Shown here piece by piece: positions 9,771 through 23,035 of a stretch of 64,000 nucleotides of DNA. The notes under the pieces are model-generated. The model saw nothing but the letters and a program-made list of their open reading frames with translations, was not told the DNA's origin and did no database searches. The DNA is taken from the NCBI GenBank assembly GCA_030770545.1, contig CM061109.1, forward strand, positions 2,108,001 to 2,172,000. Direction: 5' to 3'. Source of the DNA: Macropodus opercularis. Its lineage: Eukaryota; Chordata; Actinopteri; Anabantiformes; Osphronemidae. The position numbers were made by a program, and so were the translations under genes. Positions within the stretch are counted from its first letter, which is position 1. Every line of letters starts with the position of its first letter.

Positions 9771-12700
9771 GATTTATGTTGTGATTTGAGTATGTATAAG
9801 AAAACCGAATGGATAAAAAAAACAATTATTGAGTATTAGTCTGAAGTCAAAAACTGTATATTCTCAATGTCTCTAATGAAGCTACAGAAATAACATAAAT
9901 AAGAGACAGACATGAAACTCAGGTTTTGAGGTTATGAAGACATTCTGCTTTATAATATGATATGCAGTCATCAGCATGATTCCCTGATGAGGCCTTAATC
10001 TGGAAATATGCAGGGACACTTTCTACACAACTGAGTGTGACCAGCAGTGAATCCTGTACTGCAGGTAGGGATCCCTTAGTGCCTGCAGAGCATCAAACAC
10101 TGAGCCTGGTTGGGTGTCACAGCTCCACTGTCTAAACTGTTCCAGGGTCAGAAATTATGCTATTCTGAAAGTTCAATACATTATGAAATGACTCAAAAAA
10201 TCTTTCTAAGTAGTCTGTAAAGAGCAAAACAAACATGTAGAGCACCAGCACTTTGGAAACGCATAAATTATGTTGTTATGTTTGCTTTATTAGTACTTAA
10301 GTTATGATTTCTGCTTATGTTTTATGTTTTGGTTTGCATCCTGTCCCTGATGGGCAAAAAGCTAAATTGTTCGTACCAATAAGCATTTGAATGCACCATT
10401 ACACTTAACCTTTAAAGCATCACACAACTATTCAGTTTGCTCAGAATGCATTTAGTAGTAAATATTTAGAGTAAATGAAGAAGCGATCGAGACTAAAATG
10501 CATTATAATAAGATAATAGAAAGTTCTCTATGGTTCTCTCTAATGAGTAGCCGTAATCTTTACTCTACCTAAATGAACAAGCCAGTGAATGGAAACAACT
10601 ACTTACAGGTTTATACTGTAAAGCAGCTGAAATTGCTGTTGTGTTTGTGGCTTCAGAGGTTTAAGCTCATAACAAACAGTACATTCTGGAGTCATTTGTG
10701 GTTTGTCTGACTGAGGAATATTTCAAGTATGCAATGATACTTTTCCTTTTTCAAAATGTGTTTGCATGCAACATGAAGTACCAGATGCCTTCTTGTTGTT
10801 GTCAGACGGGTGGAAAAGGGAGAACAGAGAGAGGAGGAGACAAACAGGGACAGAGAAAAAGAAACAACACTTAGTCCAGACGTTGAGTCATGTCACCTCA
10901 ACGTCTCCAAACATTCCGCTATCTGTTCAGGTATCGTCTGAGAAAATCTTTCCTCAGATACACAAATTCAACACAAGTTATTCCTCCTCCCATTTGAACA
11001 TCATCATGCTTGAAAAGTCTCTTCCTCTGTCTCCTCCGATGGATCCTAAGTGGAAATCACTATAAACAGAGCTGGACACTGCGTAAACTCTCATTCTAGT
11101 ATTGGTTGGAGTCTTCTAAAAAAAGCAACAACATACTCAGTGACCAACTACAAAATCTAAATCACTAACGCTAGTCTTAAAACTCCTTCTCGGTCTCTTT
11201 TACTCTTCCAAGCTTATCATGAGCACAGCTGCGGATAGATGAAAGGTTTTTGGTTCTAACTCATATTAATGGCCAAGATCCTTGAACATCTTTAGTTTAC
11301 AACTGTAGTTTCATTATGAAAATATGTAGCCCTCAGCGTTGACAAGAAGAATTATTACAGCAATAGTAATACTACTAATACGCCAGTATCTGAGGTACCT
11401 GCACGGCTGGGATACAACTGAATCATGGTGATGCAGGGCAGAACTGCAGATTTATGAGCATACTTACTGCTTTCACTTAAACTCTGCATTAGTTCTCATG
11501 GTCATGAGTTTATGAGACACACACAATGTTCAGATTTATTAGCTCTAGGTCTCTGTCAGACCTGACATGACTAGATCCTCCTTTAAACTTCAATCAATAT
11601 AATTATAAACTGAGAATTAAGACTAAGCTATTTTACCACAGTGTTGTTGTTAGAGCTCAGTAAGTGAAGGATCTACCGTCACACATTCTGCTCGAATGCA
11701 GAGCTGAATGCATTTCACTATTCACTGGTCAAATATAAGAATAAAACAGCTTACTAAGACTAGACTGTGAACTCCTGTAGTGTCAGGTTGAGGAAATGCT
11801 CCTAGTGAATGTCTCCTATATATTTTTCAATTATTAATTTTATTATTATTAATTAGTTCAAAAATAACACAACCAGTGTTTAGAGCAGCCACCTTCACAG
11901 AAAGCTATCAAACCGCCTACCACCCGCTTAGTACCAAAATTAATGACATTTGATTTCTTTAGGGAAATTATCGTTGGGTAGCTGAGCATAAATGATGGTG
12001 TCATTACAGGACATCTGCATCTTGTAGTGCAGCACAACATGTGGACGGGAAGAAATGGGAGCCCACTCAGTCCACTCAAAAGGCTGCATTTGTTATTTAT
12101 TTTGTCGTAAATCATATGCTGAAACGAGCTGTATGACATTTCACTTCCATTATGAGTGACTTTGAAAGACACAAATGCATTCTGGGTCAGGCTTGGACAT
12201 GCTTCAGAATCTTGGTGTGAACCAAATTGCAGCAGAACAGTCACTCTGGGCTCCGTCCAAATTCTGTAAACAGCCTGTTTGCCTGCTTCGCAACTACAGC
12301 TCATCTCTGGTATAACCTGAGCTACAGCAGCCCCAACATCAAACTACACAGAGCAAGAAGCTAGTGCATATAGTGACGCCTTTAATAGTTTTAACACCAT
12401 TAAATATACTCAATGTATGTATGCTAGCTAGAAATACTATTTAACAACACTGACTCGAGTCTTCTCAGCCAACAAAAGTCCGGCAACTCGACTTGGCCAA
12501 CATGTGGTGCAGAAACTAAAGCAATAATATCAGGTAGCCTGTAATCACAGATCTGGCAAACTGGAGGAAACCCGTGCCGAGCTTACTTAGAGTGACACTC
12601 CAGGTCAAGGTACACGGACCTATACGGTAACCAAACATAATGAACCCAAATATCTCAAGCCCCAAAAATTCTTCATTTTGATGTCAGTAGACGTTGTAAA

Positions 12701-12864
12701 TACCTTCTTCAGAGAAGCATCTCTGACATATGTGCTCTTGTGCTGACCTCGCTTTGATTTAGAGTAACTGGAAACATGTTGGAAGGCACACGAATAGCCA
12801 GGCAGGGGTGGTTAGGACTTAGGATGCTGTAAAGTTTATTATGTATGTATATTTGTATGTATCT
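9771..12864. other. Noncoding stretch, no gene recognised
   Basis: AT-rich sequence with no repeat or coding signature I can name. The 148-codon open frame on the minus strand (11858-12304) has no recognisable motif and low-complexity neighbours; I regard it as chance. Confidence 0.5.
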
Positions 12865-13057
12865 CTCTCCCTGTGTGGGTTTTCTCTGGGTTCTCCACTT
12901 TCCCTCCACAGGCCAAAGAAATGCAATTAGGTTGACGTGAGATTCTAAATTGTCCGTAGGTGAGCGGTTGTCTGCGTCTACATGTGGGCCTGCGATGGAC
13001 TGGCAACCTGTGCAGGGTGTAAGCTACGATAGGCTTCATATGCCGAGATAGGGAGTG
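12865..13057 (+). repeat. Dispersed teleost repeat, family A, copy 1
   Basis: Contains the phrases GTGTGGGTTTTCTCTGGGTT, CTAAATTGTCCGTAGGTGAG and GCGATGGACTGGCAACCTGT in the order seen in a very common, poorly classified interspersed repeat of fish. Copies 2 and 3 in this window (28765-28965 and 49493-49640) share the central GATGGACTGG-GACCTGT type block. Confidence 0.7.
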
Positions 13058-13134
13058 ATTTCACTGACTTATAACACACCACTGTTGACATTATTTTATC
13101 TGTCTGTAGCCAGTTGATTTCTCTTTAGAGAAGA

Positions 13135-13206
13135 AGCTGTGGGTCTATGATGAACAAGTTCATCCAACCGTTCATCTAGATGAAGCGTGTTTTGATTTAT
13201 CGTCTA
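13135..13206 (+). repeat. Core of a piggyBac-like miniature element, family B, copy 1
   Basis: Matches the middle of family B (54190-54242 joined to 54923-54960), including GGGTCTATGATGAACAAG and the 14-bp palindrome TTCATCTAGATGAA at 13171-13184. Terminal repeats are missing. This copy lacks the hAT insertion seen in the 54-kb copy and so shows the unoccupied target site. Confidence 0.65.
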
Positions 13207-13927
13207 CGGCATTTCTCCGTGGTTCCTCCCATATTCTCCATTCTGGTTTAATGTTTTACTTATTGTAGATTCGTTAACATAAATGTCATCATGTGTCAGA
13301 GATTCCTGTGAGTCTTAGCTGACGCTCTAGGATTCTCCTTCCCCTCATTCTGTGCTGTGTCTCAGTCATCTTTCCAGGACCAGGTCCAGGGAGAGTAGCT
13401 ACAGAGCTGAGCTTCCTCCATTTGTAGACAGTCTGTCTCACCGTGGACACGTGAACATCAAGGCTTTTACAGATACTGTTGTGACCCTTTCCAGCTTCAT
13501 GCAGGTCAACAATTCTTGATCGTTGGTCTTCTGAAGCTGTTTTGTGTGAGGCTTGGTTCACATCAATGCTTCTGAGAACAGTAAACTCAAACTGGTGTGT
13601 GTTTATAGTCAGGACAGCTTTAACCAACACATCCAACCTCATCACATGGACTGGACTCAAGGTTGGTTGACTCCTGGCTCCACTTAGCTCAGAGAGAATC
13701 ATTTGCTGAGGGGTTCACATACTTTTACCACCCTGCTCTGAGAATGTTTACATGTTAAGTTCAATAAAAACATGAAAACATATGATGTTTGTGCAGCATT
13801 AGTTTAAGCAGACTGTGTTTTTCTATTATTGTGGCTTTGATACAGATCAGAACATTTATGACCAACTTATGCAGAAATCCATGTGATCCCAAAGGGTTCA
13901 CATACTTTTCCTTGCAACTTTATACTG
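13207..13927 (-). mobile_element. Tc1-like transposon, 5' half only
   Basis: Minus-strand remnant running from its outer terminal repeat (13927, CAGTATAAAGTTGCAAGG inward) to about 13207. It has the paired IR/DR arrangement: the 16-mer GGGTTCACATACTTTT occurs at 13711-13726 and again at 13894-13909. The other end and the catalytic domain are absent, and the TA target base pair is not preserved next to the end. Confidence 0.85.
13289..13580 (-). pseudogene. Tc1-like transposase, N-terminal DNA-binding fragment
   Basis: The minus-strand frame contains a paired-like helix-turn-helix region (SEDQRSRIVDLHEAGKG ... STVRQTVYKWRKLSSVATLP), the N-terminal DNA-binding part of Tc1-family transposases that recognises the direct repeats. 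The position where the family start codon should lie (near 13552) reads AAG in place of ATG, and upstream residues in the open frame come from the normally untranslated left region. The DDE catalytic domain is absent. It is a fossil fragment with no activity expected. Confidence 0.82.
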
Positions 13928-14878
13928 GGGGTGAATATCTGTTTATTAGTGTATAAGAACAGACAAGGTTGATGAGAACAAGGTCCTGTTAAAAAAGTAT
14001 TGCTCCTGAAAAAGAACACAGGAAAAAACGACTTGCTCTTGTAAAGTACGTAGGTTGACTGATCGGCTGCATACGATGCATAAACCTTTTGTTCTTTTAA
14101 TGTTCTAGCCACACAACAGGTACACACCAACGTAAACAATCATTACCGCATGCATATTAAAAGTTACTTTGAGTAACACACACACGCTCACACAAACTCT
14201 CAAACCTTCATATACAACATTCTCCTAATTTGGTTATTTATATGCAAAAAAGTTTCATACGGCAACTTCAGATTTGATCTCTTCGCGTGTAACCCACGCA
14301 GACTGCAGCCCACAGTGCTGAGTCTGATTAGAGCTCAGTAATGTGGTGGGAGACAGGTGGGGGCTTGCAGTCATGCTGTGTGACTCCTATTTCAGCTGAT
14401 GAGATGTGGTCACCCTGTCACTCAGTTCACCCTGAGACACACCGGGCTAATTGAACATCACCCCTGTGCCCTTCCAATTACAGGTTCACTTGAGAAGCAG
14501 AATATATAAACCTGTTTGTGTCTCAGTGTGTGTATGAGAAACAACCTGGTGTTGAAGCAGGCATGTGCAGATGTTGTGGTGTTTCCTCCTCGGTCTTATG
14601 CGTCTGATAGGCAGAATGTAAAGTGATTACTGTCTGCAGAAGCAGTATTTCGCTGTCCTTGGTCATGGTTCTTAGACTTGTCTGTGTTTACTTTAAATAA
14701 TTGAAGAAATAGTAAATTAAAAAATCCCACTGATATATTCCACATTTTCGCCTGTAATTAATTTAAATTACGCTTTAAATGAAAGCCACATTGTTAAAGA
14801 GGGTAGATGTCAGTAATCTCATCCTGCACAAATGTATCTGCTCTTTAGTCACACAGGTAATCTGTAAAACTGATGGAA

Positions 14879-14894
14879 GAGAGAGAGAGAGAGA
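14879..14894. repeat. (GA)8 microsatellite
   Basis: Eight GA units, followed by an A run. Confidence 0.9.
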
Positions 14895-17800
14895 AAAAAG
14901 ATTTGGAGATCATGGAATATGACAAACTATGTCTTTTGATGGTGAATTTAGAGCATGTTCCCATGAGAATAGTTTGATCTGCTAGCTCCATGTTGTGTAT
15001 GGGATTCATTGGCCACATCAGAATGGTATTTAACACTGAGCCATCCTGGCAGAGAGGAAGGCTGTGGCTTCACTCAGACACGCAGCATCTACAGAAGCCA
15101 CAAATCTACAAGTGTGGAGGTAGATACGAACAGATGTGGATATAAATAGACGCTCGTCCATCCTGTTCATGATGAATTTCAAGTCCAACAATCAGGTGAA
15201 TAATAAAAAGTACTTTCATCTTTTTGGTTTCGGGTTTCACCTGTGATCATTTTTGGGCACAGTCACTGCGATGACATGGAAAGATGCTGAATACAAAACA
15301 AACCACTGGTGCATTAAGCAACACACTCCCTCTGTCCAGTCCAACGAAGGTGTGTATGTGAGATATTGTTACACTACGCTGTGTTTTTCCAAGCTTTATT
15401 CTTCTACAGTATTCTAGTCCACTCTCTTCATTTCTAAATCTAAAAATGTTATTTCATTGAAAACAAACCATTTTACTAATAACAAATAATATAAACAATA
15501 ACACATAATAACAAATAGAGACAGTGGTGACCCAGTTGCATGTCGGTAATGCCAACACTCCTGAGGTGCTGCTGACCAGGAACTGGACCTAGTTCTGTAG
15601 CCGTGACAAGGGCACATTACCACATTATGTTACCAAACAAGCAAACAAACATGACTACAGCCTTAATACAGACTTACTGCCCTATGTGTCAGTCTTTCTT
15701 ATGAACAATCTGCAAACTAAATTAATGTACAAAGAAATGTCAGGACCCTGTAGAGGGAACTGTACAGAGTCGGACAGACTTAAAAAATTAATAAATTCAA
15801 AAATAAATGAGAACTAACAAAGAATATTGTTGGGAATGTAAACTTACAGAAAGATATAAATACAAACTAACAAACTTAAATAAACAAGATACTGAGATCT
15901 GCAATGCACAGAGAACAGCGAGCGATGAAAAGGTACGTAGAGAAATGAGAGAAAACATAACCAGTCCTTACTTACTAAATACGTAACGCAGGTAAAAAAT
16001 AAAGCGTCCTGTCAGGCTGATGGACTGAGCTGTGACAGGAGCAGAAACGCTGAATGAGGGGCGCGTCAAACAACCAAAGCTCTTCCCACAGTTCACTTTC
16101 CAGTGAGTTCAACCTGGCTCAGGAGCTTCAGTGGGAGATTTTAATGAATCCCCAGATATGTAAACAAAACTCTGGACAATTCTACACTAACTAACTAATA
16201 AAAAAAAATTAAAAGAAAACAAATAGGCTACCATTAACCAGAGGAAATTACCCAAATCTTCCCACAGACCTTATTAAGAATACTTTTAAATTAATACAAG
16301 AAACAAGATAATTAATAAAGGTTTAGTGAACTAATTCTCCAATAAAAACAAAGTGAAATCGAACCAAACTAAGAATCACTGAAAGACTCCTCGAACCTAA
16401 AATCACTGCACAAGCAGGCGAAAAAGTCAAAGCACTGCAATAACACGAACAAACAGATATTTAAATAAAGAGCTGACAAGTCACATTTTGTGTGTTTTTT
16501 GTGTGTGTGCAGACTTGCAATCAAAGACGAAAGGTGAGCCAACACACTCAGCTGCTATCAGAAGACGCTCTACTAATGTCTTTGTTGAGATGCAATGTAA
16601 TAAGCCCAAAAGTCACCAGCACATGCCACCATCACCAGCTACATCAAAATTTGTACTTGCCATAATTGGCTTCCTGATAGTAAACACTTATGAAGTGTGT
16701 ATCCAAAGGCTAATGATATTATTACACGCATGCCACAGCGCATAAATCATGTTTTGTCAATCCAAATCTGGGAAAGGAGGTCGGGGGTTAAGGGACCTAA
16801 TAAGCAGAGGGGGAGGAAACAGCTGTACTGTATGTGATGCTAAATAAAGACAAATATAGCAAAGCGCAAAGCAGCAGAGGAAAGTGAGAATGATTGCAAG
16901 CTCAGGCTGGAAGTGCTGCGTTGGTTCATTAGGGCTGATACATCTACTGGCCTTGTGTGGCTTGAAATAATCCTAACAGCGTTTGCTCCCTTTTGTCTGT
17001 TAGTTTCATCTGAGCTGTCAGCTGTTCTTTTGGTTCTTTGTCTTTATTTCGCTTGCCTCAGCATAAGAAGAAACAACTTGAAGCTTGAAGCTTTAAAAAA
17101 ACAGACAAATGAAAGGATGTAGTTTGTAAATAATAAAGTCCACATGAGTTTTACTTTCCACGCCATGAGTCTTACTTTTACAGTTTCTTGGCAACACATT
17201 TATAAACAGGAAAAGCTGAAATCCCCATTAGGTCAAAGGGCGTTTCCCTAACGAGGCTCTCTGGCTTGTACTGGCTGGAGGTCTATGAGTCTCTGTTGGT
17301 ACATATGTAAAGTCACCGTTGCATTTGATGATTACTATGTTGCTCATTAAAGACAAATGGAAATCGTTGTTATGTAACTTCTCTTTTGACAGAATCCGTG
17401 AGTCTGCGCTGCAGCTAAAGCAACGGCGAGGATCAACCGCAGGTCCGGCGTGTGTAACACAACACGACGACAGAGATCGTGTACCTTGCTGCTACGCACA
17501 TACAGCACCTAACCAACATAAAATGTTTGCCCGTTATTGTGAGTGAGCACCGTGGAAGGCTTTATGAGAGGCAAACCTGCTTTGGAGCATTTTCTCCTCA
17601 AGCCTGTGATTGCTCCATTTGTCTTATTTACTATACATCAGGCTTATTCACTCTGCCCACTAAACAGTTCTAAAGTAAGTGTGGCCATAATTCACAGCTA
17701 GTGTTGCTTTCAAAGACCTAAGGTGTTTTCTTTGAAATGGCTTCCAATGCTCATTTGCGGTGAAAGATGGAGACAAAATAAAAAGGCAGGAAATATAAAA

Positions 17801-19334
17801 GGAGGGGACCTGAACGGGGCGAGTGAGTGAGAATATGAAATTGGCAATTTAAGGGAATTGTTAAACCAGCATCAAAACTTGCACCTAACCTGCAACAAAC
17901 AGTTGCAGGTTGGCTATGCTGCCAACTGTTGGCTACAGTCAACGCTGTTAGCAGTGGCTAACCTACTAATATATATAGAGAGAGAATATGCTATTAGTCC
18001 CTGGAAACAGTCAAACGTGACTTCTGCTGCAAACTTGTGTCTAAGGTTTTATTATATACCTATTTCAGTTGCACGGTATCCTATTACTCAGTACGTCGGC
18101 AGCATTAACTGTTTTGAAGAGTCATCTGTCAGAATGTTATGTGATGTTGTTATGTGATGGACCTTGCTCGCACGTTAAGGACTCGAGGAGAAACTGAAGG
18201 GTACAGTGCAGCTCGCAGGGTAACCAGAGTAACCGAGTAACAAGGCACAAGAAGGAACCAAAATTCAAGCAATTCAGCAGCAGACAAAGAAAGAGCAACG
18301 GCTCAAAACGCTGCCACTGTTTCCTTCTGTGGCCTGTACCTCCTCTCTTTCCTCTATGTGATCTATCAGGCTCCCTCCGTCTGTCTCCGTTCTCACTCTC
18401 TTCTCTTTCACTTCAAAGCGAGGCTGGAATTACAGACTGGAGCAGACGGCATTACAGCTCATTCATAATGAATGAAGGCCCGGTTTAATGGCTCTATCCA
18501 CTCAGCTACACCCCTCACCACTGTGCTCCACCTCCTCCTCGTTCACATCCTCACCCCGGAATGGACCTCTGAACGCGGACTAATTATGTCACTTTTGGCA
18601 CCAAAGGTTGCACATAGAAGCATCCTCCGTCTTTCTACTTTAATCACACCTATGCTAAATGCCTTCAGCCAGCTGATAGATGGGTGCCATCGACTGCATG
18701 TCGCTCCAGCTCATAAACAAGGAGCAAAAGGAAGAATGACAAGATGAAAGATCGCAGTGGTGTGAAAGACAGCGAGGAAAAGGAAATCCTAAAACTTAGA
18801 AGGAATGTGTCAGTCCCTGCTGAGTGCAACAGACTGACAGATGATGACATAAAAAAGAAATAAAGCAGCAGGAGGTGGAGGGAGCAGATCCCTCTCATTA
18901 ATAACCCTGTGCGGTCCTTTCTGTTCTTTAGAGGACAATGGCACAGTGACCTGCCTGCTGTTACCGTTAGCTTCCAGTGACGGATGAGCCATTTAGATGA
19001 ATAGCACAGACAGTAGCCTAAGTGCTAATTTTACCCCAACAGTATATGGTGCTGACTGTGACTCTGCACGACGTCCAGTACAAAGAAATCCGACTCACCG
19101 CTGTCTTCGTTGCCTTGTTGTTCTTTTTTTATCTGTAAGAATATGCTGTGTGTTGTAGACACATTTAACACTTTTGGCCAAAATTTTGAAAATAGTAAAT
19201 ATATACATTCTATAGATATTTTAACATCCAAACATAACTTCAATCATATTTGTAAGGTAAACAAACTCAATACTATCAACCTGACTGATGGAAGGATAAA
19301 TAACAAATGATCACATGTAGGTTTAGTTGTTATT

Positions 19335-19370
19335 AACAACAACAACAACAACAATATTAATAATAATAAT
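19335..19370. repeat. (AAC)n followed by (AAT)n microsatellite
   Basis: About six AAC units (19335-19353) followed directly by AAT units to 19370. Confidence 0.88.
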
Positions 19371-19384
19371 TGCCCATTATTCCT

Positions 19385-19655
19385 TCATATTTCACAACCC
19401 TTCCCTGCAATTAGTCTTTGCAAAGCTCTGGAATAAAAGCTGTTTTTCTGTGTATTTGTCATTGTTTTAATTGTGGCATATTTATGGTCTGTGAGACAGG
19501 AACAGTTCGAACAGAGGATGAACGGGGTGAGACGGGCCCTTGATGATGCTGACAGCGTTTCTGAGGCAGCGGGAACTCTGTAATTCCTCCATGGTGGGAG
19601 GAGGACGTCCAACGAGCTCCTGGGCTGTGTTAATTACTATCTGGAGCCCTTCTAT
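19385..19655 (-). pseudogene. LINE (L2/CR1/Rex group) C-terminal fragment
   Basis: On the minus strand, one frame reads PTMEELQSSRCLRNAVSIIK then DPSHP-like residues ending LFELF, and after a frame change another reads DHKYATIKTMTNTQKNSFYS. Together these match the order of the extreme C-terminal tail of fish L2/CR1/Rex-type LINE ORF2 (a basic tail before the stop). It is 5' truncated and broken by at least one frameshift. Confidence 0.68.
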
Positions 19656-19679
19656 CTGCGCCACCACGCAGGAGGAAAA

Positions 19680-19712
19680 CCACACACACACACACACAGA
19701 CACACACAGACA
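19680..19712. repeat. (CA)n microsatellite, interrupted
   Basis: Nine CA units, then CAGA-interrupted units to 19712. It lies just upstream (minus strand) of the LINE fragment. Confidence 0.88.
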
Positions 19713-22700
19713 GGCAGTTTGTTCAAATGCTGCCTTTGGAGCAGTGCTAGAGAAACACCAGCCATTTTCTTGGAGATGTCTGTTTGTTCTTTCTTCAGAT
19801 CTAGTGTCTGTTGTGGCTTCCTCACCTGTCTGTGGTGTTGACGCCACAGCTCAGGTTCTCCATGATGTGGGCTCCAGGAGGAACCAGTTTGTCTAACTCA
19901 TTTTTCCAAAACAAGTATCATTTGTTTCGGTTTGGAGGTATCCAGGAGCAGGTTGTTGTCACTGCATCACCGAGACAGCTGCACCCCCCACCTGTTACTT
20001 GAGTGGGCAGGTGTGAAGTCATCTGGATAGAGGATACACAGAGGTTACTATTTATACTATTGCTGTGTTTTTTAGCCTTTGTCTCGGTGCTAATACATTT
20101 TTCTTTGCATTTGATTGCATTTTAGGTATTGTTTTAGATACAGGCATGTCTGAGCCTCTACAATAAACGGGTGAGCCGATACCTGGACTTACAGTTCAGC
20201 CTCTGCCTGAAATAAAACATTATGCTGTCTTTTGTTTATCATTATATATTCGTCTGCATATGTGCATCACTGTGAGCAGGCATTGCATAAAGATTTTGTC
20301 TGACCCAGGTGTGACAAAATGAGATTTACACAGCTGGTTATTTCACAGGTCTCTGTGAAGGGGCTGAGTCTATAAAAGAGGCAACAAAGGATCAGTAATT
20401 GACTTGATTTGACTCCTTAAGAGGTTTTCTTCATCAAAGACACACGTAACTTAGAGAACACCGGCACAGATGGAAGATGCTCAGTCGATGCTGTTTTGTG
20501 CCAAGATGTTTTGTCTTGTTACTTACTTATTTCATGTCATTGGGTATGATGTTCAATTGCACCTTACTAAAGACAAATGGAAAGATGGGATTTTATTTTG
20601 TATTTTTTTCAAGTAATTGTGTCATAATAGTATCAGAAAAACAATCGTAATTATGAGATTTAACATTGTAACATAATGACTTATGAGATTAGCAAACGTT
20701 ATTAGAGCAAAAGCTTTGCTGCCCTCCTCAAAGTGAACCAGTTGTGTGTGGGGCACATCGACTTGATGAGTTTGAATCCCAGATGTCTTCAGCCTGTGTT
20801 CTTTAAGATATCAATCTCATGGAAGAACAAATCAATCAACAGTCATAAAAGCAACAGCATACAGCTGCACAACAAAGTCAAACAATCAGTCTGTTTGGGT
20901 CAGTGGGTGCAGCTGACTCTGAAATGGATTTTGAACAGATCCTTACAGGCGACCTTTCCTCTGCTCTTCTTGGCTGATGACGAACACGGTCATTAGTTAG
21001 GCTCCTGTGACCCTCAGAGAGCCCATATCCTTTTGAGCACCGAGGCTGATTACCCTGGAACACAAGCACACATGTGCGCACACGTATATTGAGGCCTTGG
21101 GGGGAAATTAGCGAGAGTCTCTGTCTTGTCATCTGATCAAGGACAGTTGGGCTCACTCCCCGAATCCCACCTGGGTCACCGCGGCTCACCGGAGCAAAAG
21201 AAACCTTTGAGTTTCTGTGAGACTACAATTCAATGTGACAGTCTCCAAAATGACTGAAAACTTGTTTGGATACCTCTGAGGAAATAGATAGTGGATGTCT
21301 GAAGCTGATAGCTTGTGTGACCTTTATATGATGTTTGTGATGTAAGATGTGATTTGGACACAACGATGAGAATTTCAGTGTCAGTAAATTTACAGAAATA
21401 CATTTTTCTGCCTGTTCATCTTTACAAAGTCATTCATCATCACTTTCCTTTAGATATTGTGAAGCTATTGTCTGCCAGTGAACATAGACTAATCCTCATC
21501 AGTACAAACAGTCTCAGCTGTTTCTTTGACATCTCAGGTGGCATTAATAGTCATAATTACAGTGGAAACATGTTCTGTAGTCAGATGAATCCATATTTTT
21601 GGGGGCAAAGGGAGATGAGGTTTGCTTTGAAAACAAAAATAAAGAGGATCCGAACTCTAACAGTTAGCATCTGTGATAGTATGGGGGTTCATCACAGCCA
21701 CGGAATCTGCAGTCAGTTCTTGAAATAATAAACAAAATAGACAATCTCCACAGAAATAAAAGCAGACACCATACACATTGATCTGTGAAAGACAACAACA
21801 CGTGACTGTGCAATGACATCATCCTGGATCTCACTGAAGTGTGAAACCTCAGTCAGCATCTTGTGGGAGTGTGGGGATATTTAACCTCAGCGTGGCGAAT
21901 GCAGACATCATGTTTAGCAGGATTAAATGAGGAAACGGCTGCCCGTTGAAATACTGAAAGCATGGAGGACAATTCAAGAACAAAGGATTTCCCTTAGATA
22001 AATGCCACCTTGACCTGCTTCCCTTGGGAAGCTGTTTATAAATCAGCCTTCCCACAATGCACCTGGAGACACACGACTAAAGATAAACTCTGATGTTCTG
22101 AACAAAAATAATATTCATATCAGCTTCTTGCCAGAGATGCAAAGTACTTCAGTAATCACTGCCATGTGTCGACTGCTTCTTTGACCTTGAACAACAGAAA
22201 AAGAATTTAGTAATTAATCCAACAACTAGAGCCATACATCCTCCAGTATAAAGCTGTTCATAGAGCTTATCTTGACATTTGTCTATGGAAAAAGAACCTC
22301 CTTTACCTACAAATAGTGCTGGATTTAAAAGTTTACGTTTGTAACCTGAGGGATAGGAGACAAACCGTCATCAGAGTTGAAGGTAATAATCCATCTTCTT
22401 GAACTCATATGTTTGTTTCTTCTCAATACAACTGTTTAGTTTAGGATTTAAACTATAAACAAGCAGCAGACCCAGAACCGTTGGCTTAAAATGCAGAGCT
22501 TCCCATTTTGCTGCATATTACACAGAAGGTCCTTCAACATGTTCATCTGTACTCTAAGCCGATATCTTAAACCGAGATGACACTTAAAATGGTGCTAACA
22601 CACACAAGGTATAGATACTTCATACAGAGTTAATTACAGGAAGCTTTTGTTTGGGTGAAATCTGTTCCATGCTCATCTGAAAAATTATAGATAGAGGTAA

Positions 22701-23035
22701 TAAAGAACAACTGTAAGACTAGTCATTGATACTCGTTGACACTGTGTTGACCTGTTAATGACAAAAAACTCTGACTTTTCACCTTAGCAAATTAGTGGAT
22801 GTGAGGAGAAATTGGGCATTTACAACCTCTTAAGGTATATCTCGCTATGTCAGCACAAAAAACAACACAAACTGTGCCACACATGCAGATGAAGCAACCT
22901 GATGGCTGCTGGAGACAAAGAGCAATAAAACCGTCGCCTACATGCAAACCGAGAAACCCAGGTGTCCTTAGCTGCTGAAAGGGAACTTGTGCGGTTGTGT
23001 GAGTGACTGGGCGAATGAGAAGCAGTGTCCCTATA
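19713..23035. other. Noncoding stretch, no gene recognised
   Basis: No repeat or exon I can support. A consensus-like TATAAAAG at 20371-20378 is present without other promoter evidence. Confidence 0.5.

Larger units (their letters stand above)
13928..19384. other. Noncoding stretch, no gene recognised
   Basis: No convincing coding sequence. It holds a (GA)8 run at 14879-14894, a short AC patch near 14178, and a repeat-free block around 14270-14520 with several TAATTG/TAATTA-like motifs. (AAC)n and (AAT)n lie at 19335-19370. Confidence 0.5.

Noticed and set aside
11858..12304. 148-codon open frame on the minus strand
   Set aside because: No recognisable motif and no promoter or splice context; likely chance.
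16499..16538. Possible 21-base micro-exon between TGTGTGTGCAG and GTGAGCC
   Set aside because: The acceptor-like run is just a TG/T stretch and the exon would be extremely short; no supporting exon nearby.
20371..20378. TATAAAAG, and TATAAATA at 24792-24799, as host promoters
   Set aside because: Isolated TATA-like strings are expected by chance in AT-rich DNA; no initiator, transcript or downstream gene is evident.
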